Both the position numbers and the translations under genes were made by a program. The notes below the pieces were generated by a model that saw only the letters and a list, made by a program, of their open reading frames with translations, did no database searches and was not told where the DNA came from. A DNA stretch of 64,000 nt from contig JABGYH010000003.1 of assembly GCA_018675335.1 (NCBI GenBank), positions 62,001 through 126,000 of the forward strand, in the 5' to 3' direction. Every line of letters starts with the position of its first letter. The first letter of the stretch is position 1. Source of the stretch: Candidatus Woesearchaeota archaeon. Lineage in GTDB: Archaea; Nanobdellota; Nanobdellia; Woesearchaeales; UBA11576. This document shows positions 1 to 9,674 of the stretch, piece by piece.

Positions 1-218
1 AGAAAATTTCTAAACTGATGATTAAAAGTTCCGCCCAGCTTATGATGAAAATGCAGAAGTTCTTTTAGATTAAACTCAGACATTCCAACAACATTGTGAG
101 TACAGAAATTAACTAACTTTTTTATTTTATTAGTCTTAAACATATACACCAGAAAACAAGTGTCAAGCAAATAATCAACTCGATTTGTTTTATGTAATAA
201 CTCAATAAGTTCTTTCAT
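1..218 (-). CDS. PIN-domain-like protein, truncated by window edge
   Basis: The minus strand reads open from an ATG at 218 to the window edge (72 codons, no stop). The N-terminal part contains DYLLDTCFLVYMF, the usual first strand and acidic residue of a PIN-type RNase, followed about 30 residues later by GMSEFNLKEL, matching the second acidic position of the fold. PIN proteins are Mg-dependent RNases, often toxins or RNA-processing factors. No antitoxin partner is visible, because the gene runs out of the window. The reading frame is well supported and the family call is moderate. Confidence 0.6.
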   Translation of the reverse strand, partial: MKELIELLHKTNRVDYLLDTCFLVYMFKTNKIKKLVNFCTHNVVGMSEFNLKELLHFHHKLGGTFNHQFRNF

Positions 219-335
219 AATTTAACACGAGATTTTTAAAGTATATAAATTAAACTTTTTTATTAATTTAAATTAATTAATTTGATAATCAATTCAATCA
301 TTAATTTACTAATTAATTTACTAAATATTTCATAA

Positions 336-346
336 AATTTATAAAT
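336..346 (+). promoter_or_regulatory. TATA-like box, leaderless start of the 370 gene
   Basis: AATTTATAAAT is centred about 28 bases before the ATG at 370. This is the archaeal TATA-box spacing expected if transcription starts at or just before the start codon. There is no Shine-Dalgarno-like sequence between them. Confidence 0.6.
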
Positions 347-369
347 GAAATTAGATTGGTTATGATAAT

Positions 370-3267
370 ATGACTGAAAAGAGGCGCGGATTAGTATTAG
401 CAGTCATGCTACTTTCTATAATTATATTACTTTCAGCAGGAGTTTTTGCAGAAGGAACTTGTGAATTTCACGGACTATATTTTTATGATAAACCAACAGA
501 TTCTGAAGTTACTAGTATGAAATATATGTTAGTTAATACTGCAGGAACAGATATTACCCCTGCAACACTCATCCAAATTGATGAATTTCTCAAATACGCA
601 GGAAAAGAAATTTATCTTTATTCCTCCGCAAGTATTGAAGGATCCAAATGGTACAATAAATTATTATCAGGAAGAAGATCAAAAGCAATTGCTAAATATA
701 TAGAAAAGATCGCACCTGGAACTAATGTTCATTATTCAGACACAACTTATTGGGGATGGAAAGAAAGAGGAGAAACAGATTATTGGGCTCCAATGTCCCC
801 TGCAGAAATTGATTTTTATTCTAAAAAAAGACGAAAAAGTCTAAAAATTGCAGATGCAAAATTAATTCTTAATAGACGATTCATATTATCAGATCATGAG
901 TTATTTGATCCTGCAACAGGATGGAACTCATTTAGTAAATCAACACCTAACACATTATATATTACAGGGTGTGCCGGATATAATCCTTGCGGTAATGAAA
1001 AACTAGATCCTGGAGAAGAATGTGATGATGGAAACTTAATTGATGGCGATGGATGTAATTCTAAATGCCAAAAAGAAAAACCTAAAGTTGAATGTGGAAA
1101 TGGAATAATTGAAACAGGCGAAGAATGTGATGATGGCAATAAAGTTGGAGGAGATGGTTGTAGTGCTAAATGCACACTCGAATCTTGTCCTACTACTGCA
1201 ATGTGCCTTCCAGCATCTGAATGTGATAAAAAAGATATTTTCCCAAATCCGGCCCAAGCACTATATAATAAATACTGCGAAAATACAAAAGAAGAAGGAT
1301 ATTTATGCTGCGCTAAAAATAATACTCCAATTTTAGCTGAATGTGGAAATGGAATACGAGAAGCAGGAGAAGACTGCGATGATGGAAACTTAGATGAATT
1401 TGATGGTTGTACAACCACATGTGTTTTTGGTTCTGGCTGTACTTGTCCATTCTTTAGCATACTAAGATTCTTTGGACTCGAAATTGCATCTCCTTGTGAT
1501 AGTTTATTTTACAAAATACTGCTTTGTTGGTTACCATTTTTACTTTTATTATTTTTACCAGTTCCATTTTTTAGAAGAAGAATCAAATTTATGAATCGAA
1601 ATTCATTAGTTCATGATGGCCCGCAAGACTGCCAGGAATTAAGAGAATTTTTAACAAATACAATTAAACTCAAAGAAGGAATTGCATTAAAAATAAAAGA
1701 AATCAATCAAAACATAGATAAATTATCCGCCGAATCATTAGCTGAATTCAAAAAAGGATTAAATGATTTAGCATTCTTATATGACTCAGACTCAGATGAT
1801 TACAAAAACTTAGCAACATCAACAAAAGATTACGAACAAATTTTAGCACTATACTTAGATATAGTTCACATGTTACTAGCTCTTGAAGCAAAAGAAAATA
1901 GATTACTTGAAATTCTTAAAGAGATCGAGGAAGGAAAATGGGAACATTGCGGACTTGATCTTGAACGTAAAAAAGAAGTTATTGCAGAATTAAAACCAAT
2001 AATTATGCGAGTCTTAGAAGAAACTCAATTAATTCTTAAAAAAATCCATAGAGAAACCGGAGAGATGGGACTATTTATTTCAGCAATACCTGCTCTAGTT
2101 GGCAAGAAAAATAGAGAATTTGGAGAAAAATCAATTGATCGCGAATTTGATGGAACAATAAGAAAACTATGGAAATACTGCAGCACACCTGTATTCTTAA
2201 GACATAATGGTAGACGAAGAATTATGCCTCATGAAAATCGAAATAACACCAATAAAGGAATACATGGTGATCCTGAACACGCTATTGCAAATCATAATCA
2301 TTCATGGTTAAATCGAGCAATTGGCGGATTTGTAAAACCAGGAGAATTATTAGTTAAAACATATGATTCAGAAGGAAAAGATATTCGTGGAAAAACAATG
2401 AATTGGTGGCATCAAAAAATGCCCACTTCAACACATGAGCGAGAGTATAAATATTTGTATATCAAAAAACTAAGTGGAAAATTACACTCTGAAATAACAA
2501 ATGGAAAAAAATTATTTGAAGACTTAACCGAAAATATCAAAAAAGGATCAAAACAAAACTCACTAATAGATAGACTCATCAAAAATATGGATAGAGTCAA
2601 AAAAGAAAAATATACTATAAAAGGAAGAGTAGTTATTGATAAAGAAGGATTACCTGAATTATTAAAAGATGAGAAAGGTAAAAAGTTATATGATCACACA
2701 GGATTTAGTTCACCTGCAAAAAAATTCAAAATAGGAGTTCTTGCTCAAAGAAACGGAGCAGTATTTTCAATACTCACAAAAGATATTGATCCTGCAAGAA
2801 GTGTTTTAGAACGAGAAGGTAAGTTTGATTTAACATTTTATGTTGACTGGGCACAAATAGAAAAAACAGTAGTGCTACAAACTGCAGAACCTAAACTTAA
2901 AGATTTTTATTTTAATAATTTTTCTAAAGGATTGGTTGTATTTGCAGAAGTACATGACACTAAGGAAAATAAAATTCATAAATTTTACCACATAGTTGAT
3001 TTTTCAGATTCATTATTTGGTCGAGGCGGAGAAGGAACAAACGATCGAGATAATCCTCGAAGTGACAAATTACACAAAGGACTTGGATTTTCCGGAATAC
3101 CAATCGAGTTTAACGCAACACATAAGATTGAGGAAAATGTAATAGTTCCTGTTTTTGCTCAAAAGAAAAAACCAATTCCACCACCACCAAAAAAAGAGTG
3201 GTATCCAAAGATTTTACATATTGATAAAAAAAATAAAAAACTCAAAGGAGAAGTAATAGAACCTTGA
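370..3267 (+). CDS. Membrane-anchored protein with OmpA-like and DUF4215-type Cys-rich repeats
   Basis: 965 residues. Residues 1-27 form a signal peptide or anchor. Residues about 80-165 resemble an OmpA-like peptidoglycan-binding fold (ASIEG...YNKLLSGRRSKAI, as in the AS-x-x-G...N-x-x-LS-x-x-R signature). Three Myxococcus-type cysteine repeats of the form CGNG..E.GE.CDDGN..xGDGC...C lie at 207-233, 242-268 and 325-351. A hydrophobic segment at about 380-401 is followed by RRR, so the N-terminal half is probably outside and the rest inside. Residues 410-650 are helical. The C-terminus (about 747-935) is a domain also found twice in the protease at 3952, with GRGGEG, NPRSD and FSGIPIEF. It is the first of three closely spaced genes. 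The exact function is unknown; a surface sensor or adhesin coupled to an internal partner is an inference. Confidence 0.75.
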   Translation: MTEKRRGLVLAVMLLSIIILLSAGVFAEGTCEFHGLYFYDKPTDSEVTSMKYMLVNTAGTDITPATLIQIDEFLKYAGKEIYLYSSASIEGSKWYNKLLSGRRSKAIAKYIEKIAPGTNVHYSDTTYWGWKERGETDYWAPMSPAEIDFYSKKRRKSLKIADAKLILNRRFILSDHELFDPATGWNSFSKSTPNTLYITGCAGYNPCGNEKLDPGEECDDGNLIDGDGCNSKCQKEKPKVECGNGIIETGEECDDGNKVGGDGCSAKCTLESCPTTAMCLPASECDKKDIFPNPAQALYNKYCENTKEEGYLCCAKNNTPILAECGNGIREAGEDCDDGNLDEFDGCTTTCVFGSGCTCPFFSILRFFGLEIASPCDSLFYKILLCWLPFLLLLFLPVPFFRRRIKFMNRNSLVHDGPQDCQELREFLTNTIKLKEGIALKIKEINQNIDKLSAESLAEFKKGLNDLAFLYDSDSDDYKNLATSTKDYEQILALYLDIVHMLLALEAKENRLLEILKEIEEGKWEHCGLDLERKKEVIAELKPIIMRVLEETQLILKKIHRETGEMGLFISAIPALVGKKNREFGEKSIDREFDGTIRKLWKYCSTPVFLRHNGRRRIMPHENRNNTNKGIHGDPEHAIANHNHSWLNRAIGGFVKPGELLVKTYDSEGKDIRGKTMNWWHQKMPTSTHEREYKYLYIKKLSGKLHSEITNGKKLFEDLTENIKKGSKQNSLIDRLIKNMDRVKKEKYTIKGRVVIDKEGLPELLKDEKGKKLYDHTGFSSPAKKFKIGVLAQRNGAVFSILTKDIDPARSVLEREGKFDLTFYVDWAQIEKTVVLQTAEPKLKDFYFNNFSKGLVVFAEVHDTKENKIHKFYHIVDFSDSLFGRGGEGTNDRDNPRSDKLHKGLGFSGIPIEFNATHKIEENVIVPVFAQKKKPIPPPPKKEWYPKILHIDKKNKKLKGEVIEP

Positions 3268-3306
3268 GTAAAATTTGCATTGATAATAATAATAATACAA
3301 AAATAG

Positions 3307-3921
3307 ATGAATAAAATGGGATTATTAAACCGAGACAAAACCGCACTGCTTAAAGGACGCGTAATGGGATATCTAGACAAAAGATATACAACTCCAATAC
3401 ATCCTGCAGAGGTATATCTAAAAATTCATGTTAAAGATGAAGAACACCCTGACGGACGCCTATTTAATCCACTATTAGAATCAGATATGAATGCAATGAA
3501 AGAAGAATTTCCAGACCTATATGATATGGTAAGTAAACATTACAAAGCATTCAAACCCGCACCTGTAAAAAACCAACAAGGAGAGTTCATGATAAAAAAT
3601 GTTCCAATTGGTTGGTGGTGTTATGTAGTAACTGCACGAGTAGAAGAAAAAGATTATGATTTATACGATCCTATGAGTAACAATGGTTTTGATGCACATG
3701 AAGAAATTAAAGGACCATTTTTAGAAGAAGTACAATCTGTTGAAGGAATAATAATTGCAGTTGAAGATGAATGGTCAAAAAAAGCTATGGCACCTCCAAA
3801 AACAGATGATCCAAAAACAGATCCAAAAACAGTTCCAGGTGGAATGCCTGAAGAATCAGAATTATTAAAACGACTAAAGAAAAAAAAAGGAGAAAGAGAA
3901 CTCCCTCCTGAAAAAAAATAA
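3307..3921 (+). CDS. Small protein with a carboxypeptidase-regulatory-like beta-sandwich
   Basis: 204 residues, not confidently recognised. ALLKGRVMGYLD near the N-terminus followed by GEFMIKNVPIGWWCYVV around residues 98-114 has the G-x-V...G-x-F-x-I-x-x-V-P-x-G spacing of CarboxypepD_reg-type beta-sandwich domains. The tail is low-complexity (repeated DPKTDPKT, then Lys/Glu-rich). It sits between the anchored Cys-rich protein and the papain-like protease with short spacers (39 and 30 bases), so the three are probably co-transcribed. The start could also be the ATG at 3316. The protein has no signal peptide and is probably cytoplasmic. Confidence 0.55.
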   Translation: MNKMGLLNRDKTALLKGRVMGYLDKRYTTPIHPAEVYLKIHVKDEEHPDGRLFNPLLESDMNAMKEEFPDLYDMVSKHYKAFKPAPVKNQQGEFMIKNVPIGWWCYVVTARVEEKDYDLYDPMSNNGFDAHEEIKGPFLEEVQSVEGIIIAVEDEWSKKAMAPPKTDDPKTDPKTVPGGMPEESELLKRLKKKKGERELPPEKK

Positions 3922-3951
3922 AAATTTAAACAATAAAAAAATAAATACAAA

Positions 3952-6900
3952 ATGGATTTATCTAAAGGATTTTCAGGAATTAGAAGTCAAGGAAATTTAG
4001 GTAGTTGCGCATCTTTTGCAGCAACAGCAATAATTGAATATGTGATTAACAGAAGTGAAGGAATCAATAGCTCAAGAATATCTCCTCTTTTTGTTTATTG
4101 GCATGCAAACTATATGACTCCCTGCGGATTACACTCACCTTACATAAAATGCGTCCCTCATGGAGCTTTTGCAAGTGAGATTAAAACCACACTAGAAAAT
4201 GAGGGAAGTTGTGATGAAAACTTATGGTATTATCCTAAAAGAGACTCAGACTTAATAGACCGTCCACAACCAACCCCTTACGCACACCACTTAACAGGCA
4301 AATTTGCAGTTAGACCAAATTCTCAAACCACTAATATCCTTCAAGAAGCGACAAAAACTTATAAAAAATATATTAAATCAATTAAATACGGCTCAAGAAA
4401 TATTAACCGTTGGCCTTCAGAATTAAAAAAAGGAAATCCCTTATGGATCGGCATAGGTGTTGATTCTCAATTCTTAAATTGTAATTACAATACAAAAATA
4501 TTAAATCACAACCCAGTAGGATTGGGCGGGCATGGACATGCGATAGTTGTTGTAGGTTATGATTCGGAATACGTGCCAGATCCAATAAACAACCCAGGAC
4601 AAAAATATGAAGCTTTTAAAATAAGAAATAGTTGGGATCATACTTGGGGTAATAATGGATATGTTTGGATTACTAAAACAACTTTAGAAAAATATTTTAA
4701 AAAATATTTTAGTAAACATGCAGGAGGTCCTTTGATTTTTAATCCTAAAAAAACATATAAACCAATTCCAGGACCGAGTCCGCCACAACCAATACCAATT
4801 CCACCAAAACCTGCACCAGTTCCACCAAGTAAACGAAAGTATACAAAACGATGGTGGTTGTTTAAGGATGATTCAGAATATAATTTAGCAGTTACTAATA
4901 ATTGGAGTCCAACAGAACTCACTAACAGAGGCATAGGCGAATCTCTTGATTCCGGCGAAGTAGAAGTTAATGGCAATGTAAGTTTTGAAGACGCTGCATT
5001 AAAAGATCTCATAAAAGGAAAAGTAATTGGACTTGGTGCATGCTTAAATTCTGATAAGACATTTTGGAAATGGGACCGACATGAAATTACTGAGAAAGAT
5101 GATCCTCCAAAACCAATACCTAAACCAGATCCAAAACCCGTCCCGCCTAAACCCACTCCTAAGCCCAAACCAAAACCTATTCCTGAACCAAAACCCACTC
5201 CAGAACCTCAACCAGTTCCACCAGAACCTGAACCAAAACCCACTCCAGAACCTGAACCAAAACCCACTCCAGAACCTGAGCCAGAACCAAAACCAGTTCC
5301 CCCAGAACCAGACAAAGAGATCAAATGTAAGGTTAGTGGAAGAGTTGTACTAGAAGGACCTGACAGACGTCCAAAACTTTCTCAATACTCAGGAAAAAGA
5401 ATGTATAATAGTCGACATGCAGATTTTCCAAAACATAGAAGATATGATGTAGGAGTAATTGCGCAAATAAAAGGACAATTACAAGTTCTTGCAAGACAAG
5501 AAATAAGTCATAGAGCATTTAACGAAAAAGGACGATTTGAAATTGAATTTAATTTAAAACCTGAAGATCTCGAACCAATAACAAAATTGCCAATAGAAGG
5601 AGTTGATTTAAGTAATCAACCTGCAGGAATAGTCATATACGCATATGATCCTGTAGAAGATCAAAAATATTTCCACATAGCAAATATTGCCACAACACCT
5701 CTTGGACGTGGAGGAGAAGCAGTAATGGGAATTAAACAACGAGAAAATCCTCGAAGTGATACCCTACATCCCGAAATTAATTTCTCAGGAAGACCAATTG
5801 TATTTAATAAAGATCACACTTTTGAAAAACATGTAATAGTTCCATTTTTTAGTTGGAACAAAATGGATGTTAAACTTACTGGACGACTAGTACTTGACAC
5901 TCCTCAAAATGGAGATAAATATAAAACTAAAACTGGAGAACAAATTTATGCGGATAAAAATATTGAAGTTTATCAAGGTCCAGTTACCCTCGGAGTTATA
6001 GGTCAAATCAAAGGAAAAATTAAGAGATTTGGCGAAGTTAAAACTGAACTTGTTGATGGAAAATTTGAACTTAATATTCCAAACATGGAACTTTTAGACC
6101 TCGAACCATTAACACGTTTAAGAAAAGATCCAAATATGAAATGGGTTGATTTTGAACATGACACTAATGGACTTGTAGTTTACGCAAAAATTAATGATCC
6201 GACTGAAAAAGGTGATGATAAAACATTTTATCACGTAGCAGACTTTGAACATTCATTACTCGGACGAGGTGGAGAAGGAATTTCAAATGGAACGAATCCT
6301 CGATCTGACTTACTAAAAAAATCACTCAAATACTCAGGAAGACCAATACATTTCTACCATAAATACAATCATGAAAAAAATATTATAATTCCCGTTCATT
6401 TCAAAAAAGCAAAAACTGAAGGAGATAGCGAAACTTCCGGCGATTACCTAAAACTGTTGCAAAGATTTGCACGTATCCGAGAAGAAGGCCCAACACCTCA
6501 AAGAATTGCAGAAGTGGATGCATCAATTTCAAAATCAATGCAAGATATTGCCTGGGACCAAATAACTGCTACAAACTGGAATAAAATGATCAATGTATTT
6601 TTGTATGGATCAGAAGAACCAAGTACCAACCAAAAATCAATTTTTGATAAAAGTAAAGAATTTAGAATTAATGTTTCCAATTGTCACTCATTACAACAAA
6701 ATCAGACTGACTTCTTAAACACAGTTATTGAATTTGCTAAACTTGTTGCATGGAAAAAAGGAATTTCTGCAGACAAATTAGATGAAATGCAAGATCCAAA
6801 TACACATGAATTTTATGAAGCACTATGGGACTCCGAACACGGATCTGAAATGATTGACGAACGGGATCAAGAAAAAGCATATGATTATTTTTTCAATGAT

Positions 6901-7377
6901 GTAATAGCAAAACTTAGTCAAATTAAAAACATTTCAGATGTAACTTCTCAAAAAGAAATATGGCTAGCATACTTTAGCGCAGAACTTTGTTTGAATACAC
7001 TCACAAAAAAACATTTGAAAAATTTAGTTAATTTACAAGAAGTGTTAAAATTTTATGAAAAACAATTTGGCGATAAAATTCATAAAGATGGTTCATTGTA
7101 TAAATGGTTATGGAATATATTAACAAATTATTTTAATGGTCATGGCCATGCGCTCGTCGATAGAAGTGCACACGTACACTATCAAGAAGCAGAAAAAGAA
7201 TTACTAAATACGATTACTAAAGGAAATAGTTTATTTAAAATGCACAAACGATTTGAAAGTTCAACCATTGAACAAATTAAAAAAGTCCAGGCACTTGATC
7301 AAGCAATAAAACATCCAGAAGTAATTCCAACAATGCCCTCAATTGCTGCAAATAGTAATACTCAAAGAGCTGCATAG
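3952..7377 (+). CDS. Papain-like (C1A) cysteine protease with two copies of an unknown repeat domain
   Basis: 1141 residues. The N-terminal 250 residues are a C1A peptidase: Q13 and C19 in RSQGNLGSCASFA, H196 in GGHGHAIVVVGY and N226 in IRNSWDHTWG form the complete active site. There is no propeptide and no signal peptide, so the enzyme may act inside the cell. A Pro-rich linker at about 262-292 and a long P-K-P/P-E-P repeat at about 385-455 separate the protease from two tandem copies of a domain (about 458-637 and 640-818). Each copy carries LGRGGE, NPRSD and SGRPI, and the same domain ends the protein at 370. A helical C-terminus follows. The shared domain suggests that the two proteins meet or bind a common ligand. 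The protease assignment is firm; the substrate is unknown. Confidence 0.85.
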   Translation: MDLSKGFSGIRSQGNLGSCASFAATAIIEYVINRSEGINSSRISPLFVYWHANYMTPCGLHSPYIKCVPHGAFASEIKTTLENEGSCDENLWYYPKRDSDLIDRPQPTPYAHHLTGKFAVRPNSQTTNILQEATKTYKKYIKSIKYGSRNINRWPSELKKGNPLWIGIGVDSQFLNCNYNTKILNHNPVGLGGHGHAIVVVGYDSEYVPDPINNPGQKYEAFKIRNSWDHTWGNNGYVWITKTTLEKYFKKYFSKHAGGPLIFNPKKTYKPIPGPSPPQPIPIPPKPAPVPPSKRKYTKRWWLFKDDSEYNLAVTNNWSPTELTNRGIGESLDSGEVEVNGNVSFEDAALKDLIKGKVIGLGACLNSDKTFWKWDRHEITEKDDPPKPIPKPDPKPVPPKPTPKPKPKPIPEPKPTPEPQPVPPEPEPKPTPEPEPKPTPEPEPEPKPVPPEPDKEIKCKVSGRVVLEGPDRRPKLSQYSGKRMYNSRHADFPKHRRYDVGVIAQIKGQLQVLARQEISHRAFNEKGRFEIEFNLKPEDLEPITKLPIEGVDLSNQPAGIVIYAYDPVEDQKYFHIANIATTPLGRGGEAVMGIKQRENPRSDTLHPEINFSGRPIVFNKDHTFEKHVIVPFFSWNKMDVKLTGRLVLDTPQNGDKYKTKTGEQIYADKNIEVYQGPVTLGVIGQIKGKIKRFGEVKTELVDGKFELNIPNMELLDLEPLTRLRKDPNMKWVDFEHDTNGLVVYAKINDPTEKGDDKTFYHVADFEHSLLGRGGEGISNGTNPRSDLLKKSLKYSGRPIHFYHKYNHEKNIIIPVHFKKAKTEGDSETSGDYLKLLQRFARIREEGPTPQRIAEVDASISKSMQDIAWDQITATNWNKMINVFLYGSEEPSTNQKSIFDKSKEFRINVSNCHSLQQNQTDFLNTVIEFAKLVAWKKGISADKLDEMQDPNTHEFYEALWDSEHGSEMIDERDQEKAYDYFFNDVIAKLSQIKNISDVTSQKEIWLAYFSAELCLNTLTKKHLKNLVNLQEVLKFYEKQFGDKIHKDGSLYKWLWNILTNYFNGHGHALVDRSAHVHYQEAEKELLNTITKGNSLFKMHKRFESSTIEQIKKVQALDQAIKHPEVIPTMPSIAANSNTQRAA
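5101..5318 (+). repeat. Degenerate Pro-Lys/Pro-Glu coding repeat
   Basis: A run of imperfect short repeats encodes P-K-P and P-E-P units (for example the repeated bases ccaaaacccactccagaacc). It forms the extended linker between the protease and the repeat domains of the 3952 gene. It is low-complexity coding DNA and not a CRISPR array. Its length may vary between strains by slippage. Confidence 0.8.
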
Positions 7378-7453
7378 CAAAATAACCAACATATTAATTC
7401 TATGACCCAATTTTTAATAAGTATAAATTCAAAAATAGCTTGACACAGATTAT

Positions 7454-9496
7454 TTAGAAAACATGAATTCCATCCAAACAATTCTTAATTAAACTTTTAG
7501 AATCATAAATGACATTCTTTAACTCAGAATTTTCTGATGCTCTCTCAATTTGTTCAAGACGATCAAGAACTTGCATGAAAATTCGTATAATATCACCTTC
7601 AGGAAGATTAGAATACTGAAGTAATTCAACAAACCGTTTTCCCAAAAAACAAGGATAAATTAACGCAGTTAGATTTTCTAAATTTTTATGCCATTTTTCT
7701 TTCTTAAAAAAAGGATGATTATAAAATGCAGATTCAATTTTTACCAATTCTTTTGTGCGAAATGTTTTGTAAAATTTAGTGTCCCTTTTCTCCTCAAAAA
7801 GCAATGCAGCAATTATAAGAATTGCAGTATAAGGAGTAAACGTTATTGGAAACTCTGCTTCAAAAATTTGAGAAATTTCAATTTCATTTGCAAAAATATA
7901 AGATGCGAACTTACCAAGTTTTGTCAATCGCATAGTAGGTTTTGCGAGTTTAAGTTTAGATTTTTTAGAACCTTCCAACTGAATCATTTCATCATCTGAA
8001 AGATTGTGAGCAATCTCAACATAACCCATATTCATAAGTTTTTTAACAATGCTATTATATCTTGCTTTAATAGAAATATTAACAGACCTTGCATCTTTGC
8101 CTTTAAGTTCTTGAAACGTAAAAAAATTCATTCTAAGAATTTTATTAATTTCATCATTTGAGTGAAGATCAATCATATTCAACACAGTGTTAATTGAAAG
8201 TTTAAATTGAGATTTAATTGGGAGCAAATCTTTTTTTGTGAATGAATCAATTTTTCTAAAATCAGCATTGGGCCTATAAACCATAGAAACAGATAATCCT
8301 TCTTTATCAATTCCACGTCGTCCTGCCCTTCCAGATATTTGGAAAAATTCTTTTGAAGTTAAAAATCTAAACCCAGTTCCAGTATATTTTCTTAACGAAT
8401 CCATGCAAATACATTTTGCAGGCATATTAATTCCAACAGCAAACGTTTCTGTTGCAAATAAAACTTTAATTAATCCTTTAGTAAATAATGATTCTACAAT
8501 ATGTTTAATTTCTGGAAGGAGTCCTGCATGATGAAATGCAACCCCATTTGAAAGAGAATTTCTTAACTCTTTAGTTGATCTTAATGAATGCAGATCTTTA
8601 TTCAATTTATTAAAAAAATCACTAATAAGCGAGAGCATTTCCTTTTTTTCAGACCTATTCAAAAAATCATTTTTTTTGCAAATCTCAAATGCATATTCTT
8701 GAGTTTTAGCACGAGAAAAAACAAAATAAATACAAGGAAACAACCCTAACGGTTTAAGATCCAATATTAAATCTTGATACTTGGGAGGAGGAATTCTTCG
8801 CCTGTGCATAAAATTTGGCGATCTTGAGTGCTGTCTTTTATGAATAGAATTATAATCAGGATATTTATCTTCCTCTGCTTTTTCTTTAATTTTATCAAGA
8901 GTAGTAATTCCTAAATCCACATCAAAAAAACGAATTTTTAATGGAACTGACCGAATATCATGCATGATAACTGCAACTTGATGCTCTTTAATTTTTCCAA
9001 CCCAATCTGCAAATTCTTGCGCATTAGGAATTGTTGCTGAAAGAAAAAGAAACCTAACTTGTGTTGATGAGAAAATAATTGATTCTTCCCAAACATAGCC
9101 CCTTTCTTCATCATTAATATAATGAATTTCATCCATAATACAATAAGAAACATTTTGAAGTACAGGATCATTAATTATTGCCATATTACGATAAACTTCG
9201 GCAGTCATAATCAAAATTTGAGCTTGAGGATTAATAACAATATCGCCAGTAATCAAACCAATTTTATCTTCACCATATTGTTGAGTAAAATCTTTAAATT
9301 TTTGATTAGATAATGCTTTTATTGGCGCAGTATAAATAACTCTTTTTGTCCCTTTAAGTTCTCGGTCGATAATATAGTCAGCAATTAATGTTTTTCCAGA
9401 TCCAGTCGGAGCAGAAACTACTACAGACAGATTTTTTTTAACAGACTCTGCCGCATCTTCTTGAAACTTATCTAATGTAAAACCATGAAACTCCAT
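7454..9496 (-). CDS. Ski2-like DExH-box RNA/DNA helicase
   Basis: 680 residues. Superfamily 2 motifs appear in order: Walker A APTGSGKT (residues 29-36), DEIH (about 122), SATIPN, an FHHAGLLP segment, ATETFAVGINMPA and the motif VI sequence QISGRAGRRGID. The DEIH box and the motif VI form match the Ski2/Mtr4 group, which unwinds RNA for exosome-linked decay, rather than the longer Hel308. An ATP-dependent role in RNA processing is the likely job, but which subfamily it belongs to is not settled. The gene stands alone between the protease set and the radical SAM gene. A TATA-like box about 27 bases upstream implies a leaderless mRNA. Confidence 0.88.
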   Translation of the reverse strand: MEFHGFTLDKFQEDAAESVKKNLSVVVSAPTGSGKTLIADYIIDRELKGTKRVIYTAPIKALSNQKFKDFTQQYGEDKIGLITGDIVINPQAQILIMTAEVYRNMAIINDPVLQNVSYCIMDEIHYINDEERGYVWEESIIFSSTQVRFLFLSATIPNAQEFADWVGKIKEHQVAVIMHDIRSVPLKIRFFDVDLGITTLDKIKEKAEEDKYPDYNSIHKRQHSRSPNFMHRRRIPPPKYQDLILDLKPLGLFPCIYFVFSRAKTQEYAFEICKKNDFLNRSEKKEMLSLISDFFNKLNKDLHSLRSTKELRNSLSNGVAFHHAGLLPEIKHIVESLFTKGLIKVLFATETFAVGINMPAKCICMDSLRKYTGTGFRFLTSKEFFQISGRAGRRGIDKEGLSVSMVYRPNADFRKIDSFTKKDLLPIKSQFKLSINTVLNMIDLHSNDEINKILRMNFFTFQELKGKDARSVNISIKARYNSIVKKLMNMGYVEIAHNLSDDEMIQLEGSKKSKLKLAKPTMRLTKLGKFASYIFANEIEISQIFEAEFPITFTPYTAILIIAALLFEEKRDTKFYKTFRTKELVKIESAFYNHPFFKKEKWHKNLENLTALIYPCFLGKRFVELLQYSNLPEGDIIRIFMQVLDRLEQIERASENSELKNVIYDSKSLIKNCLDGIHVF

Positions 9497-9518
9497 ACTC
9501 TCAATAATAGAAGTGCAA

Positions 9519-9530
9519 GGTTATAAAGGT
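9519..9530 (-). promoter_or_regulatory. TATA-like box of the helicase gene
   Basis: On the minus strand this reads ACCTTTATAACC, centred about 28 bases upstream of the ATG at 9496. The spacing predicts a leaderless transcript. No ribosome binding site is present in between. Confidence 0.55.
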
Positions 9531-9674
9531 TATGCAAAAGATTTGCGAAAGATGTGTAAACTATATAACCCAAACGAGTGCAAAATATGCAAAGAATAGG
9601 TAAAATTAATTAAAAAAATAATAAGAACTATTACAACGAAATAAAGTTTTGAGCAGAATTATTTTTAAAAACAT

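Noticed and set aside
894-1460. Long minus-strand frame opposite the Cys-rich repeats
   Set aside because: It is the shadow of GAT/GGA-rich repeat codons in the 370 gene. It has no start signal, and the encoded repeats mirror the real coding repeat.
5101-5318. Regular short repeats that look like a possible CRISPR or minisatellite
   Set aside because: They encode P-K-P/P-E-P in frame inside the protease gene. There are no spacers of fixed length and no dyad in the repeat.
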